64,000 nt of DNA from Candidatus Zixiibacteriota bacterium (lineage in GTDB: Bacteria > Zixibacteria > MSB-5A5 > GN15 > PGXB01), in contig JAFGTT010000012.1 in NCBI GenBank assembly GCA_016933955.1, forward strand, positions 92,326-156,325. Direction: 5' to 3'. Below are positions 10,080 through 19,099 of the stretch, piece after piece. The translations under genes and the position numbers were made by a program. The notes under the pieces are model-generated. The model saw only the letters and a program-made list of their open reading frames with translations. It was not told the origin of the DNA and searched no databases. Within the stretch, counting starts at the first letter, position 1. Each line of letters opens with the position of its first letter.

Positions 10080-10206
10080 GCCGCCTGCTTCAACATTTAA
10101 AATTGTCGAAGGGCCGACGGAAAGACTTCGAACAGGTATTATTCACGGATAACGCCGCGCTATGAACCCACTCCATTCAATATGGGAGATATCCCATATT
10201 TTTTTT
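10080..10206 (+). promoter_or_regulatory. Candidate attenuator leader upstream of the minor-pilin operon
   Basis: The 496-base gap between nfo and the first pilin gene contains a plus-strand segment that can fold: outer pairing GCCTG (about 10083) with CAGGT (10133), two inner hairpins (one closed by TCGAAG at 10107 and CTTCGA at 10126), then an intrinsic terminator. CTCCAT (10171-10176) can pair with ATGGGAG (10182-10188), which would break the terminator stem, so mutually exclusive structures are possible. It does not match the c-di-GMP-I or other riboswitch consensus I know. The rest of the gap to 10437 shows no convincing gene. Confidence 0.3.
10179..10206 (+). terminator. Intrinsic terminator inside the pilin leader
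   Basis: A perfect 9-bp stem, AATATGGGA (10179-10187) and TCCCATATT (10192-10200), has a GATA loop and a run of T. No plus-strand gene lies directly upstream, so it either ends a small RNA or acts as an attenuator for the pilin operon. Confidence 0.75.
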
Positions 10207-10437
10207 ATCTGAAGCGATCCGATTGATTAATATTAAAATCAATCGAAAATTAATTTTATCCCGCCCCAACGATCAATTAAAATCGCGCCTTTCCGACAAC
10301 ACCTTGTCTGCCAGCACCTTAAAATCTCAAAATGCTACTGGCCCGGCGGCCGGGAATATTCGCCGGCCATTATTGTCTCAAATTGGCAGGCTGTTTTCAA
10401 GGGTTTTCCGTGAAGAATTAGAAAAGGAAGTGATTTA

Positions 10438-10797
10438 ATGAAAAAGATTGTCGCAAATAACGGTTTTACCATCATGGAGGTGCTGGTGTCAATCATTATT
10501 CTGACCCTGTCACTTCTTCTTCTTCTCAATATGGCAATGGTCGCCCTGGAGGGCAATGACTGGTCCAACCGGGCCACCGAATCGACTCAGCTTCTGCAAC
10601 AGAAACTCGAGGAACTTCGGACCGGAACCAATATTACCAGCGGTATCGACACCATTAACAGTATCCAGCGAACCTGGAACGTTTCCACCGTTGCCGATCA
10701 TCTTCGGAAAATAGACATAACCGCATCATGGCGGAATCGAAGCGGCGATTTGCTTCAGAATTCCCTGGCGGCATACGTACGAACCGACAGCATATAG
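10438..10797 (+). CDS. Type IV prepilin-like protein (PilV-like minor pilin)
   Basis: This 119-residue protein carries a class III prepilin signal: short basic leader, cleavage site G^FTIMEV, Glu at +5, then a hydrophobic helix (LVSIIILTLSLLLLLNMAMV). The small C-domain matches the PilV/GspI group in size and in the segment following the helix (STQLLQQKLEELRTG). Minor pilins of this class prime assembly of type IV pili or pseudopili at the inner membrane. A GGAAG ribosome site precedes the ATG. It heads a four-gene operon of PilV-, PilW-, PilW- and PilX-like proteins; no pilus motor or prepilin peptidase gene is in the window. Confidence 0.85.
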   Translation: MKKIVANNGFTIMEVLVSIIILTLSLLLLLNMAMVALEGNDWSNRATESTQLLQQKLEELRTGTNITSGIDTINSIQRTWNVSTVADHLRKIDITASWRNRSGDLLQNSLAAYVRTDSI

Positions 10798-10805
10798 GTG
10801 GTTAT

Positions 10806-11624
10806 ATGAACCGTGCCTTATTAAAACTCAAGTGTCACGGGGGCATAAGTCTGATGGAGACGCTGATTGCGCTCTTTCTAACCGGGCTGGTGATCACGAC
10901 TGTCTTTAAAGTCTATGTCAACCAGCATAAAAACTGGGCTATCCAGGAAAACGTAACCGACGTACAGCAAAACCTGCGGGCGGCCATTGATGAACTCAGC
11001 CGCCAGATTCGAATGGCAGGTCACCGCCTTCCCCTTGGCCTGGATGGGATTGCCGCTTACAATGCCGATCCCGATACCATTATCGTCACCTACGTGGGAA
11101 GTAACAGCTCCCAGGCCGTTCTTGACTCGGATATGGGGGGCTCCGGCTCCGATCTGGATTGCAATGGATCGGATTTGAGTGGTTTCGAAGATGGGCAATT
11201 GGCCTATATCTTCCAGCCCGACTCCGGTGGCGGCGAATTCTTTGCTGTGCAGAGCATCGATATCGGCAATTCCCGCATAAGCCCGACAACCAATTTAACA
11301 CGGGCCTATCCCAAAGATGCCGTTGTCCTGGCCGACCTGCAGAGAATCAAATACTATGTCGACAACAGCGACACTCTGCATCCCAACCTGATGATCATTC
11401 TGCCGGGCCAAACACCGGCGGTCTATGCCGAAAATATCGAGGATTTGCAGTTCCGGTATCGGATGAAGAACGGTTCGATCATCGATCAACCGGTCATTAT
11501 CGATGATATCCGGGCGGTATCGGTCGGTATCCTGGCGCGTTCCAATAACCCGGATCCCGACATAACCGGTGATCCCTATCAACGTCGTTTTACGTCGACA
11601 ACCATAAATTTAAGGAATTTTTAA
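10806..11624 (+). CDS. Prepilin-like protein, PilW-like (copy 1)
   Basis: This 272-residue minor pilin has the processing site HG-G^ISLMETL, Glu at +5 and a hydrophobic helix (LIALFLTGLVITTVF). The PilW-type body has IDELSRQIRMAGHRLP and the C-terminal AENIEDLQFRYRMKNG segment. The ATG at 10806 follows AGGTGG and lies 8 bases after the preceding stop; a longer frame from 10728 would overlap the previous gene and bury the prepilin leader. It is a close paralogue of the next gene. The protein is presumed to sit in the pilus tip complex. Confidence 0.87.
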   Translation: MNRALLKLKCHGGISLMETLIALFLTGLVITTVFKVYVNQHKNWAIQENVTDVQQNLRAAIDELSRQIRMAGHRLPLGLDGIAAYNADPDTIIVTYVGSNSSQAVLDSDMGGSGSDLDCNGSDLSGFEDGQLAYIFQPDSGGGEFFAVQSIDIGNSRISPTTNLTRAYPKDAVVLADLQRIKYYVDNSDTLHPNLMIILPGQTPAVYAENIEDLQFRYRMKNGSIIDQPVIIDDIRAVSVGILARSNNPDPDITGDPYQRRFTSTTINLRNF

Positions 11625-11687
11625 TTGAATACGGATCGAACCATACCAATAATGCCGTGTTTCTTTCCGTCCGAAAAGGGGTAGGAG

Positions 11688-12542
11688 ATGAATTCGAGAG
11701 GACTTAACTATGGCCGGGGTGCCGGATTGAACATCCCCGAAAAAAGACTGTCTGGTGAAAAAGGTATCTCATTGATGGAAACTCTGATTGCTCTCTTTCT
11801 GGCCGGACTGGTCATTACGACCGTCTTTAAGGTCTATATCAGCCAGCACAAAAACTGGGTCATCCAGGAACAGGTTACCGATATGCAGCAGAACGCTCGC
11901 GCCGCAATCGATGAATTGGGCCGCCAGATCAGAATGGCCGGACACGGTTTGCCTCTGGGTATGCCCGGGCTGGAAGCCTACAATGCCAATCCGGATACGA
12001 TCGTCATCAATTATGCCGTTGGCGGCTGCGATGCCGTAATCGAACATGCCATGCCCAATCCTTCCGCGGAATTGCGTTGCGATGGGCATGATGTCTCATG
12101 TTTTCAGGAAGGTCAGTGGGTCTTTATATTCCAGCCGGATTCCGGCGGGGGTGAGTTTTTCGAAATCACCAATGTCCAGACCAGCTCTTCTCATATCCAG
12201 CATAATACCATGACGCTCTCGCGATCATATCCTGCGCAATCCATCCTGATCGCCATGGAACAGGTTAAGTATTATATCGATAATACTGATACTGCCCACC
12301 CTAATCTGATGCTTAAACTGCCGGGCCAGGCGGCACAGGTGTATGCCGAAAATATCGAGGATTTGCAGTTCCGGTATCGGATGAAAAACGGCTCCATTAT
12401 TTCTTCCCCGGTCATTATCCCTGATATCCGGGAGGTGGCCATCGATCTGGTGGCCCGGACTGATAATCCCGATTCGGATTTCGCCGGCGATCCCTACCGG
12501 CGAAGAACCTATTCTTCCAACGTTAATTTGAGGAATTTTTAA
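11688..12542 (+). CDS. Prepilin-like protein, PilW-like (copy 2)
   Basis: This 284-residue tandem paralogue of the preceding gene has the same cleavage site (EKG^ISLMETL), the same 'VFKVYISQHKNW' block after the helix, and the same C-terminal layout ending in VNLRNF. A 44-base stretch at 12342-12385 is identical to 11424-11467, so part of the copy has diverged little or was homogenised. The leader is longer (about 26 residues before the cleavage site), and the ribosome site is AAGGGGTAGGAG just before ATG. Central residues differ, including extra Cys (about 108, 127, 134), which suggests separate roles in the pilus tip. Confidence 0.87.
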   Translation: MNSRGLNYGRGAGLNIPEKRLSGEKGISLMETLIALFLAGLVITTVFKVYISQHKNWVIQEQVTDMQQNARAAIDELGRQIRMAGHGLPLGMPGLEAYNANPDTIVINYAVGGCDAVIEHAMPNPSAELRCDGHDVSCFQEGQWVFIFQPDSGGGEFFEITNVQTSSSHIQHNTMTLSRSYPAQSILIAMEQVKYYIDNTDTAHPNLMLKLPGQAAQVYAENIEDLQFRYRMKNGSIISSPVIIPDIREVAIDLVARTDNPDSDFAGDPYRRRTYSSNVNLRNF

Positions 12543-12604
12543 ATGATGTATTGCTCGATCATGATTTTGGCTCTCGACACACGGCATCCGACAGGAGGTG
12601 CAAG

Positions 12605-14233
12605 ATGACGCTTTTTAGAAAAATGGGTGAGAATCGAGGAATGGCGGCTTTCATAGCGCTCGTTATAATGGTCATGTTGACGCTGATCGGCGCGGCCGCT
12701 ATCAAGCTGGCCAACGATGAAATCAGCATTGCCGGAAACGAAATGAAGGAAATGGGCGCGTTTTATTCCGCCGAAGCCGGTCTTGACAAAGTGGCCGCCT
12801 CAATCCAATCGCAGTACGAATCCACCGGCGCTCCCCCGACCACCCTGCCGTCGGGTAGTGAAAGCCTCGGTAATTTCAGTTTCGCCTATAATACGGTGGA
12901 CAACGGCGCCGCCGTACAACGAACCCTGACCCAGGGAACCCTGGCCGGATTGAACGCTTTGGTCAAAACCTATACCATCACTTCGACCGGTATTTCATCT
13001 CTGGATCAAAGTCAGGTTACCCTGACCCAGGAGTTCGAATGCGCACTGGTTCCACTTTTCCAGTTTGCCGTTTTTTACGGTAACGATCTGGAAATCGCCC
13101 CGGGACCGGACATGAGCCTTATCGGGCGTGTGCACTCCAACGGTAACCTCTGGCTTCAGGCCGGATCAAACCTGTATATGGACAGCTACGTCACCTGCTC
13201 CGGAAACCTGTTGCATGGCCGGAAAGGCGCTGGAGGTGTCGATAACGGTAGTGTTTATATCAAGGATACCGATGGCAATTATCAAAACATGAAAAACTCC
13301 GACGGTACTTTTCTGGAAGCGACCGACTCTGAATGGTACGATTCGGCTTCGGTTCGCTGGGATGGACGCGTTCAGGACGCGGCCTTCGGTCAGGGCCAGT
13401 TGAACCTGCCTTTGACCAATGCCGGCGACCCGCATAAGCTTATCGAGCGGGCTTCGGGTAACCCCGATTCCTATGAGAACTATGCCGACATTAAAATCAT
13501 CGACGGCGCCGTGTTGGCCAAAGTCGGAACCGTCTGGCAGGATATCACTTCCGTGCTTCCGTCCGGAACCATCACCAGCAAAACTTTCTATGACGGTCGT
13601 GAAGGCAAAACCGTACATTCCACGGATGTCAATATGTCGCTTCTGGCCACTTCCTCATATTATCCGACCAATGGCGTTATCTATGCTTCCGATCAGCGCT
13701 CGGGAACATTTAACGCCATCCGGCTCACCAACGGGTCCGATGTCGGGACCGGGATGGCCATCGTCAGCGAAAACCCCATGTATGTCGCAGGCAATTTCAA
13801 TACTGTCGACAAGCAGCCGGTTTCGCTGGCCGCCGATGCGGTAACCTTTTTATCCAATAGCTGGAATGATTCCAAATCAACTTATAGTAAAAGTTCTCGG
13901 GTCGCCTCACAGACTTCGGTTAATGCTTCAATCATGACCGGTAACACCAATTCCACCTCCACCAACTATAATGGCGGTCTGGAAAACCTGCCGCGATTCC
14001 TGGAAACTTGGTCCGGAGTCAAATTTTCGTGGCGCGGCTCGCTGGTTAATCTCTGGAATTCCGAACAGGCCACCGGGAACTGGGGTGGAACATACTACGA
14101 CCCGCCTATTCGTGACTGGGCCTATGATACTGATCTGGATGATCCATCCAAACTGCCGCCCGAAACCCCCAAGGCTCGTATTTTCCAGAGAACCCGATGG
14201 CAGCAGTCTGAGGTTGGCTATGCCAGTGAATAA
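12605..14233 (+). CDS. PilX-like protein with large C-terminal domain
   Basis: The 542-residue protein starts with a PilX_N-like segment: basic leader, G-M-A-A-F-I-A-L-V-I-M-V-M-L-T-L-I-G and the FYSAEAGLDKVAA motif typical of PilX/GspK proteins. The rest (about 160-542) is a large polar domain with no motif I recognise, including repeated Asn/Ser/Thr-rich beta-strand-like text, so it may be an adhesive or tip module. The ATG at 12605 was chosen because it follows a perfect AGGAGGTG and gives a short leader. It ends the pilin operon before a bidirectional terminator. The role in pilus tip assembly is inferred from position. Confidence 0.8.
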   Translation: MTLFRKMGENRGMAAFIALVIMVMLTLIGAAAIKLANDEISIAGNEMKEMGAFYSAEAGLDKVAASIQSQYESTGAPPTTLPSGSESLGNFSFAYNTVDNGAAVQRTLTQGTLAGLNALVKTYTITSTGISSLDQSQVTLTQEFECALVPLFQFAVFYGNDLEIAPGPDMSLIGRVHSNGNLWLQAGSNLYMDSYVTCSGNLLHGRKGAGGVDNGSVYIKDTDGNYQNMKNSDGTFLEATDSEWYDSASVRWDGRVQDAAFGQGQLNLPLTNAGDPHKLIERASGNPDSYENYADIKIIDGAVLAKVGTVWQDITSVLPSGTITSKTFYDGREGKTVHSTDVNMSLLATSSYYPTNGVIYASDQRSGTFNAIRLTNGSDVGTGMAIVSENPMYVAGNFNTVDKQPVSLAADAVTFLSNSWNDSKSTYSKSSRVASQTSVNASIMTGNTNSTSTNYNGGLENLPRFLETWSGVKFSWRGSLVNLWNSEQATGNWGGTYYDPPIRDWAYDTDLDDPSKLPPETPKARIFQRTRWQQSEVGYASE

Positions 14234-14274
14234 GCTGACCCAATAATGCATAATCCGCTGATTTTACCGGACAT

Positions 14275-14307
14275 AAAAAACCCCGACACCGGTCGGGGTT
14301 TTATTTT
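14275..14307. terminator. Bidirectional terminator between the pilin and M16 operons
   Basis: Stem CCCCGAC (14281-14287) and GTCGGGG (14292-14298) has a 4-base loop, a run of A on the left and TTTTATTTTT on the right. It can end both convergent operons. Confidence 0.85.
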
Positions 14308-14315
14308 TGGTCTTC

Positions 14316-15701
14316 TTAATTATCGTCGGCCGTCAGCAGTTCCACCGGACCCAGATCCATCAAACCACTCTTCACCGACACTTCCGGTCCGATAATAATA
14401 ATTGTCCACTTATTAAAATCCAGGTCCTTCCGGGCGGCCTGCTTCAGGGCCGCAGGATCCACCGAATCAATCGTTTTCAGCATGGTTTCATTATAGTCAA
14501 ACTTAAGTCCCAGGCCATACAGCCAGGTTAACTGCTTCAGGGTCGTTGACGGCGATTCGAAGTACATCGGTACCACCCCGCGGAAAAAATTCGCGGCCCC
14601 TTTCAGTTCCTGCGCCGGGATCCTGATATTCTTTATCTCTTCTATTATCCTCAGTGCCCCATGAACCGCATCGGGAGCCATATCATTGGCGGCGGCACCA
14701 TGTATTTCCCAGACCCCGCCGCCTTTCAGCCAGTGAATCCGGGAACTTATGCCTGTGGCCAGATCCTGCTCCTTGACAAGACTTCGAAACAATCGCGAGA
14801 TTTCGCCCGAACTGCCCAGAATATAATCAAGCAGGATAACCGCCGGGCTTTCGGAATCGTCGAGATGTCCTATTGGCCGCCCGATAACGAATTCCGTGCT
14901 GGGAGCTTCCGGGCTATCGATAATAAAGATGCGAAGAGTATCCTGATCAATGGGTATACTTACCGGAGAGGCATTTTTAACTTTTCCGGACCATTCCGAA
15001 AAAAGCGATTTTATTATTTTCTTAACCTCTTTACCATCAAAATCGCCGCCAACCGCCAGAATGGCGTTGTTCGGACGGAAATACCGCTCACGGAATTTCT
15101 TCACCAGATCGATATTGATACGTCGCAATCCGGAACGGGAGCCGCGAGGATTAAGGCCGTACCCTTCATCACCATATATCATCTCGAACAGAGTGTTGGT
15201 TAATCTATCCTCTGGTACGGAGTTGGACTGCATCAGCCGCGAAACCGCATTCCGTCGAAGACGGCTCAAATCAGCCTCCTCCGGTTCCGAACGAATAACC
15301 ATCTCGGATAATGCGGCCAGGCCGAATTTTATATCCCGGGAAAGAAAATTCCCGGATATAACCGCACCGTCCCGATCAGCCGATGATTCCAGTATTCCTC
15401 CAACCGAATCCACCGCCTCGATCAGCAGGTCCCCGGGGTATTCGGACGTACCCTCCCTGAGTATCTGCACCGCCAGGTTGGCCAGACCGGAATATCTCGA
15501 TGAATCGGCCTCGGAACCGATCCCGAATTGCAATCTGAAATCCACCAGAGGAAATCGATGATCTTCAACCATGACTACTTTTAAACCATTGGCCAGCGTA
15601 AATTCGGAATATTCCGGAATCAATCCGGCAAAACATGTCCCGACAGACAGAAGTCCGGTTGACAAAATTATGACAACCGATATGAAAACCTTATTCTTCA
15701 T
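14316..15701 (-). CDS. M16 family protein lacking the zinc motif (copy A of the second pair)
   Basis: This 461-residue secreted M16-type protein has a signal peptide (residues 1-25), an N-domain starting FTLANGLKVVMVEDHRFPLV and a C-domain starting near LRIFIIDSPEAPSTEFVIG. The HxxEH position reads GLANLAVQIL, so no zinc site. The C-domain keeps the Arg/Tyr-type region near LFRSLVKEQDLATGISS. Its ATG overlaps the end of the next upstream gene by 4 bases (15698-15701). Normally such a protein pairs with an active subunit, but the partner encoded next door also lacks the motif. Confidence 0.88.
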   Translation of the reverse strand: MKNKVFISVVIILSTGLLSVGTCFAGLIPEYSEFTLANGLKVVMVEDHRFPLVDFRLQFGIGSEADSSRYSGLANLAVQILREGTSEYPGDLLIEAVDSVGGILESSADRDGAVISGNFLSRDIKFGLAALSEMVIRSEPEEADLSRLRRNAVSRLMQSNSVPEDRLTNTLFEMIYGDEGYGLNPRGSRSGLRRINIDLVKKFRERYFRPNNAILAVGGDFDGKEVKKIIKSLFSEWSGKVKNASPVSIPIDQDTLRIFIIDSPEAPSTEFVIGRPIGHLDDSESPAVILLDYILGSSGEISRLFRSLVKEQDLATGISSRIHWLKGGGVWEIHGAAANDMAPDAVHGALRIIEEIKNIRIPAQELKGAANFFRGVVPMYFESPSTTLKQLTWLYGLGLKFDYNETMLKTIDSVDPAALKQAARKDLDFNKWTIIIIGPEVSVKSGLMDLGPVELLTADDN

Positions 15702-17056
15702 TGTTCTGTATGTTGCTCCCTTGCCCCCACCGGTGATTCAGCCGAGTAAAGCATGACACCCGTCCGATTCTCCCGTCCCAAATACCTGATGGCCGTCTCA
15801 AGGATATTCTCTTTGTTGACCGCCCGCACCTGCTTGACATATTTAACCGAGTAATCATGATCCCGGGCAATAATTTCATGAAAACCAATTATTCCGGCCG
15901 TCCGGTCTATATCTCTGATGGCCCGGTAATAATCCACCTCAATCCGGTTTTTCGCTCTCTCCAGTTCAGCATCGCTGACCAATTCGGTTTTCAATCGTTC
16001 GATTTCCCCGCAGATCTGTTTTTCCGCCTCATCCATCGGAGTATCATAATTGAGTATGGCATAAACATAGAACATTCCCGGATCCTCGGTTCGAAATACG
16101 CCTCCGCCGATATACATGGCCGACTTTTCCTCGACAATCATCTTCCGTTTCAACCGGGAGAATTCCCCGCCCGCCAGAATATAATTGATAAGGCCAAGTT
16201 TGGGAAAATCCTCATGAGTCGCTTCAGGTGCATGAAAACCCAGCAATATCGCCGGTATGCCCACAAATCCTTGAATTCGGGAGAATCGTTCGCCGATTTG
16301 ATCCGGTTCGATTATTCTCCGGCGTTCCGGAACACCGTACGACACAATGGGTCCGAATAACTCCCTGACCCTGGTTGTCAGAGCCGCCAAATCGAAATCG
16401 CCGAAAACCACCAGGGTGGCGTTGGCCGGTTGAAAAAAACTCCGATAATAATTCTTGACATCCTCGATAGTAATACTGTTCACATCTCCGGGCCAGCCGA
16501 AAAAAGGATTGCGATAGGTGTGAGATTTATAGGCCAGGTTCATGAATTCTTCGTTGATATGGCCGTAAATGGAACTCTCTATATTGACCAGACGATCCCG
16601 TCTGAGAGCATCTTTGGCCAGCAGAAGATTCTCAATCGTAATGACAACATTCTGCATCCGGTCCGATTCCAGATAAAGCACCGTATCAAGAAGATTCGAG
16701 GGTATTTTGGTGACGAACCAGGTCAGGTCAAAATCCACTTCACTGCCGCTGAATCCGCCGCCCGATTGGATAATCCGGGTAAAATTGTCATGGTCATTTC
16801 TGGGGGTGCCATAGGCAATTATTTGGCGGCAAAGCTGGCTGATTCCGGTCCGACCGGGCATCTCATCCTTGATACCGACATGATAAATAAGAGCCACCGA
16901 GACCAGAGGCGTCGCCCGATCCTCGCAGGTAATTAATGTCAGGCCGTTGGGAAGAATCGTCTTGCCGACTTCCTGGCCGGCCGGAGAAACAACCGGCAAA
17001 CCAGCAATTATAAGCAGGCCGCAAATTGTCAGCAGGTATTTTACAGTGCCGTTCAT
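15698..17056 (-). CDS. M16 family protein lacking the zinc motif (copy B of the second pair)
   Basis: This 452-residue secreted M16-type protein keeps the signature context of an active subunit (NGLTLITCEDRATPLVSVAL, YHVGIKDEMPGRTGI, YLESDRMQN), but the HxxEH helix reads ISQLCRQIIAYG, so both His and the Glu are missing. It therefore looks like a former catalytic subunit that lost its site. The start at 17056 follows GGGGCTG and leads directly into the signal peptide; an ATG at 17092 would overlap a T-rich hairpin. It is first in the two-gene operon and coupled to copy A. Confidence 0.87.
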   Translation of the reverse strand: MNGTVKYLLTICGLLIIAGLPVVSPAGQEVGKTILPNGLTLITCEDRATPLVSVALIYHVGIKDEMPGRTGISQLCRQIIAYGTPRNDHDNFTRIIQSGGGFSGSEVDFDLTWFVTKIPSNLLDTVLYLESDRMQNVVITIENLLLAKDALRRDRLVNIESSIYGHINEEFMNLAYKSHTYRNPFFGWPGDVNSITIEDVKNYYRSFFQPANATLVVFGDFDLAALTTRVRELFGPIVSYGVPERRRIIEPDQIGERFSRIQGFVGIPAILLGFHAPEATHEDFPKLGLINYILAGGEFSRLKRKMIVEEKSAMYIGGGVFRTEDPGMFYVYAILNYDTPMDEAEKQICGEIERLKTELVSDAELERAKNRIEVDYYRAIRDIDRTAGIIGFHEIIARDHDYSVKYVKQVRAVNKENILETAIRYLGRENRTGVMLYSAESPVGAREQHTEQ

Positions 17057-17205
17057 CAGCCCCAAATTAAAAAAAATATGCCATATTGGCAATAATTTTC
17101 CATGGCGTCGATATATGAAACGTGCTCTACCAATAAAGGTTTCATTCTTACCGGCAGTTAATCACATATTGGTATTCCGGGCAGGGAATCCCGGAAGTGG
17201 TTGCT

Positions 17206-18042
17206 TTATTTTATCAGGGATTCCTGTGAGCCGTTGACCAAACCGGCATAAAACGATGTGGCGTCGTTTCGGTTGCCTTTGCGATGACGGCCCTGTAGAC
17301 CAAGGAAGTACTGGGTCAAATTGACTCTGGCCCCGATTTCAAAATTTTCATCATTATCCAGACTGGCATAAATTTCCGTTCCCTTGATGGGATAGATATT
17401 TATTCCGTAGTTATACGATGCCCCGGAAAGACTCTGGCCGGTTGAAAGACTTACCTCGATCGAAAGGGCGATCAGATTCCGGTCCATGATGTATGTCAGC
17501 GAATAAACCTGCTCGATATCGCTTTTTTCCCCCGCAACGCGACTTCTGTTTAAATTCGTAAATGTCGCCGCTATCGAGTATTTTGGATTCTCGCGAAGAA
17601 TAAAACCGAGATTCCAGAGATGCTTTTTATGATACCCCTCCGGCCCCTCCGGGATATACAAATAGGAACCGCCAATATAGAAACCGTGACTCAGCTTCTG
17701 TCCCAACCCGAAGATATATTCGCGGTAATCATCTCCCAGAAAATGGCGCAGACGCCGATAGCCAATACCGATCCCCTCACCGGTGAGATTCAATCCCCAG
17801 TTATCGGCGAACTCCCCGTCGTAATACTCCCCTATGACCTGTGTGCAAATGGCGGTATATAATCCCAGTCCGGCCGGATTTATCCAGGTCGCTTCCGGAC
17901 CGTTGACCATTGAAATGAACCGATGGTAATAGACTCCTTCGGGAAGAATCAGACGGTCAGCCGCAGTCGCCGGTGAAACAAATATACCGCCCCCCAGGAT
18001 GGCGGCCATTAAGACTGCTATAATGCCTTTGAATCGTATCAT
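17206..18042 (-). CDS. Outer-membrane beta-barrel protein, unknown function
   Basis: The 278-residue protein has a signal peptide (MIRFKGIIAVLMAAILGGGIFVSPATA) followed by alternating aromatic/polar strands (LSHGFYIGGSYLYIP, KYSIAATFTNLNRS) and a segment resembling the TWINPAGL start seen in FadL/PorV-like barrels of FCB bacteria. It ends without an obvious C-terminal Phe signature. It lies 4 bases downstream of the DUF4097-type gene in the same operon. The function is not recognisable beyond a barrel. Confidence 0.6.
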   Translation of the reverse strand: MIRFKGIIAVLMAAILGGGIFVSPATAADRLILPEGVYYHRFISMVNGPEATWINPAGLGLYTAICTQVIGEYYDGEFADNWGLNLTGEGIGIGYRRLRHFLGDDYREYIFGLGQKLSHGFYIGGSYLYIPEGPEGYHKKHLWNLGFILRENPKYSIAATFTNLNRSRVAGEKSDIEQVYSLTYIMDRNLIALSIEVSLSTGQSLSGASYNYGINIYPIKGTEIYASLDNDENFEIGARVNLTQYFLGLQGRHRKGNRNDATSFYAGLVNGSQESLIK

Positions 18043-18046
18043 CAGT

Positions 18047-19096
18047 TTAACGGACTCCTTCGATACTTATATCGGCATTACCGCCCAGATCAATCGTTAT
18101 CTGCCCCTCACCATCACCGGATACCATTTCCATCCGATTACGGGTTACCTGAAGCGGCTTAACCGGAATATCCACGACATGAATCTCCCCGTCGGGATTG
18201 ACCTCAAGCGAAAAATTCGCCGATAGGTCTTTTGGCACGGCCAGCTCGACATCTTCATAATTATTGGTTATCGCCAGATAGGCGTCGCTCAGTTTTTCGA
18301 TCTCCATCCTGATCGGGCAATGATTTCCGATTATCCGGGTATTCTCACCCACCAGTTGTATGCCACTCAGACGTATTTTACCGAAACTACTCCTGACCAC
18401 AAAAGACCCGGTGGCGCCATCGATCAAGATGTTCCCGTTTTCGTTTTTTATTCGGGCCGGCTCGAAACTGGTTACCATATTCTTGATCCGAATATCCGCA
18501 TTGGTGGTATTGATTACTACCTCGCCCTTAATATCTTTCAGGCTTATATCCCGGCTGGTGGTGGTCAGTTCGATCCGGTCCTGTATATTCTGGGCATCAA
18601 TCTGCCCGAACGACCCCTCATTCTTGACCGATGAAAAGGGACCATCGACAATCAAATCAAAATAATCGGCATCGACTTCAATCCGCGACCCGGCCGGAAT
18701 ATCAAGATTCCCCTCAATTATCCCGGCCTCGTCACTGCTGGACCAGGGAGCCGGATTGGGCGAACGCAACAACAGGTTCAACCCATCTATGGATTTCTGT
18801 AACTCCACCTGAATAAGATCGGCATAATCGATTGCTTTGGAATGCGATGATGTCTTGATGATTTTCTTATAACTGAACCTGGCCTCATTGTTATCCCCGA
18901 CATTGATATATAACTTCCCGGACAGGTACGAGGCCGCCGTAATCGTTATCAGGCCGCCGGACTCGGCTTTTTCCGATACGACTTCCTCCCTGGTTCCGAA
19001 GCGGCCGTCACCAAGTTCATAAATTTCGGTTCCTGTGGTGATCAACACAAAAGTAATCCAGGCAATCGGTATAAACAGCAATGTCCTTTTATTCAT
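18047..19096 (-). CDS. DUF4097-type beta-helix surface or periplasmic protein
   Basis: The 349-residue protein has an N-terminal hydrophobic segment (about 5-22), probably a signal peptide or anchor. The remainder is a run of short beta strands with the repeating pattern 'DISLKDIKGEVVINTTNADIRIKN', as in the DUF4097/DUF4098 adhesin-like right-handed helix family. No enzyme motif is present. It sits 3 bases after the rRNA methyltransferase and 4 bases before the barrel gene, so the three are likely co-transcribed. The role is unknown. Confidence 0.7.
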   Translation of the reverse strand: MNKRTLLFIPIAWITFVLITTGTEIYELGDGRFGTREEVVSEKAESGGLITITAASYLSGKLYINVGDNNEARFSYKKIIKTSSHSKAIDYADLIQVELQKSIDGLNLLLRSPNPAPWSSSDEAGIIEGNLDIPAGSRIEVDADYFDLIVDGPFSSVKNEGSFGQIDAQNIQDRIELTTTSRDISLKDIKGEVVINTTNADIRIKNMVTSFEPARIKNENGNILIDGATGSFVVRSSFGKIRLSGIQLVGENTRIIGNHCPIRMEIEKLSDAYLAITNNYEDVELAVPKDLSANFSLEVNPDGEIHVVDIPVKPLQVTRNRMEMVSGDGEGQITIDLGGNADISIEGVR

Positions 19097-19099
19097 ATC

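Noticed and set aside
10080..10206. A c-di-GMP-I (GEMM) riboswitch upstream of the pilin operon
   Set aside because: The conserved GEMM core motifs do not appear, although the location would suit one.
10223..10438. A 71-residue frame starting with TTG and ending at the pilin ATG
   Set aside because: No ribosome site, a weak TTG start and no protein-like pattern; it overlaps the likely 5' leader of the pilin operon.
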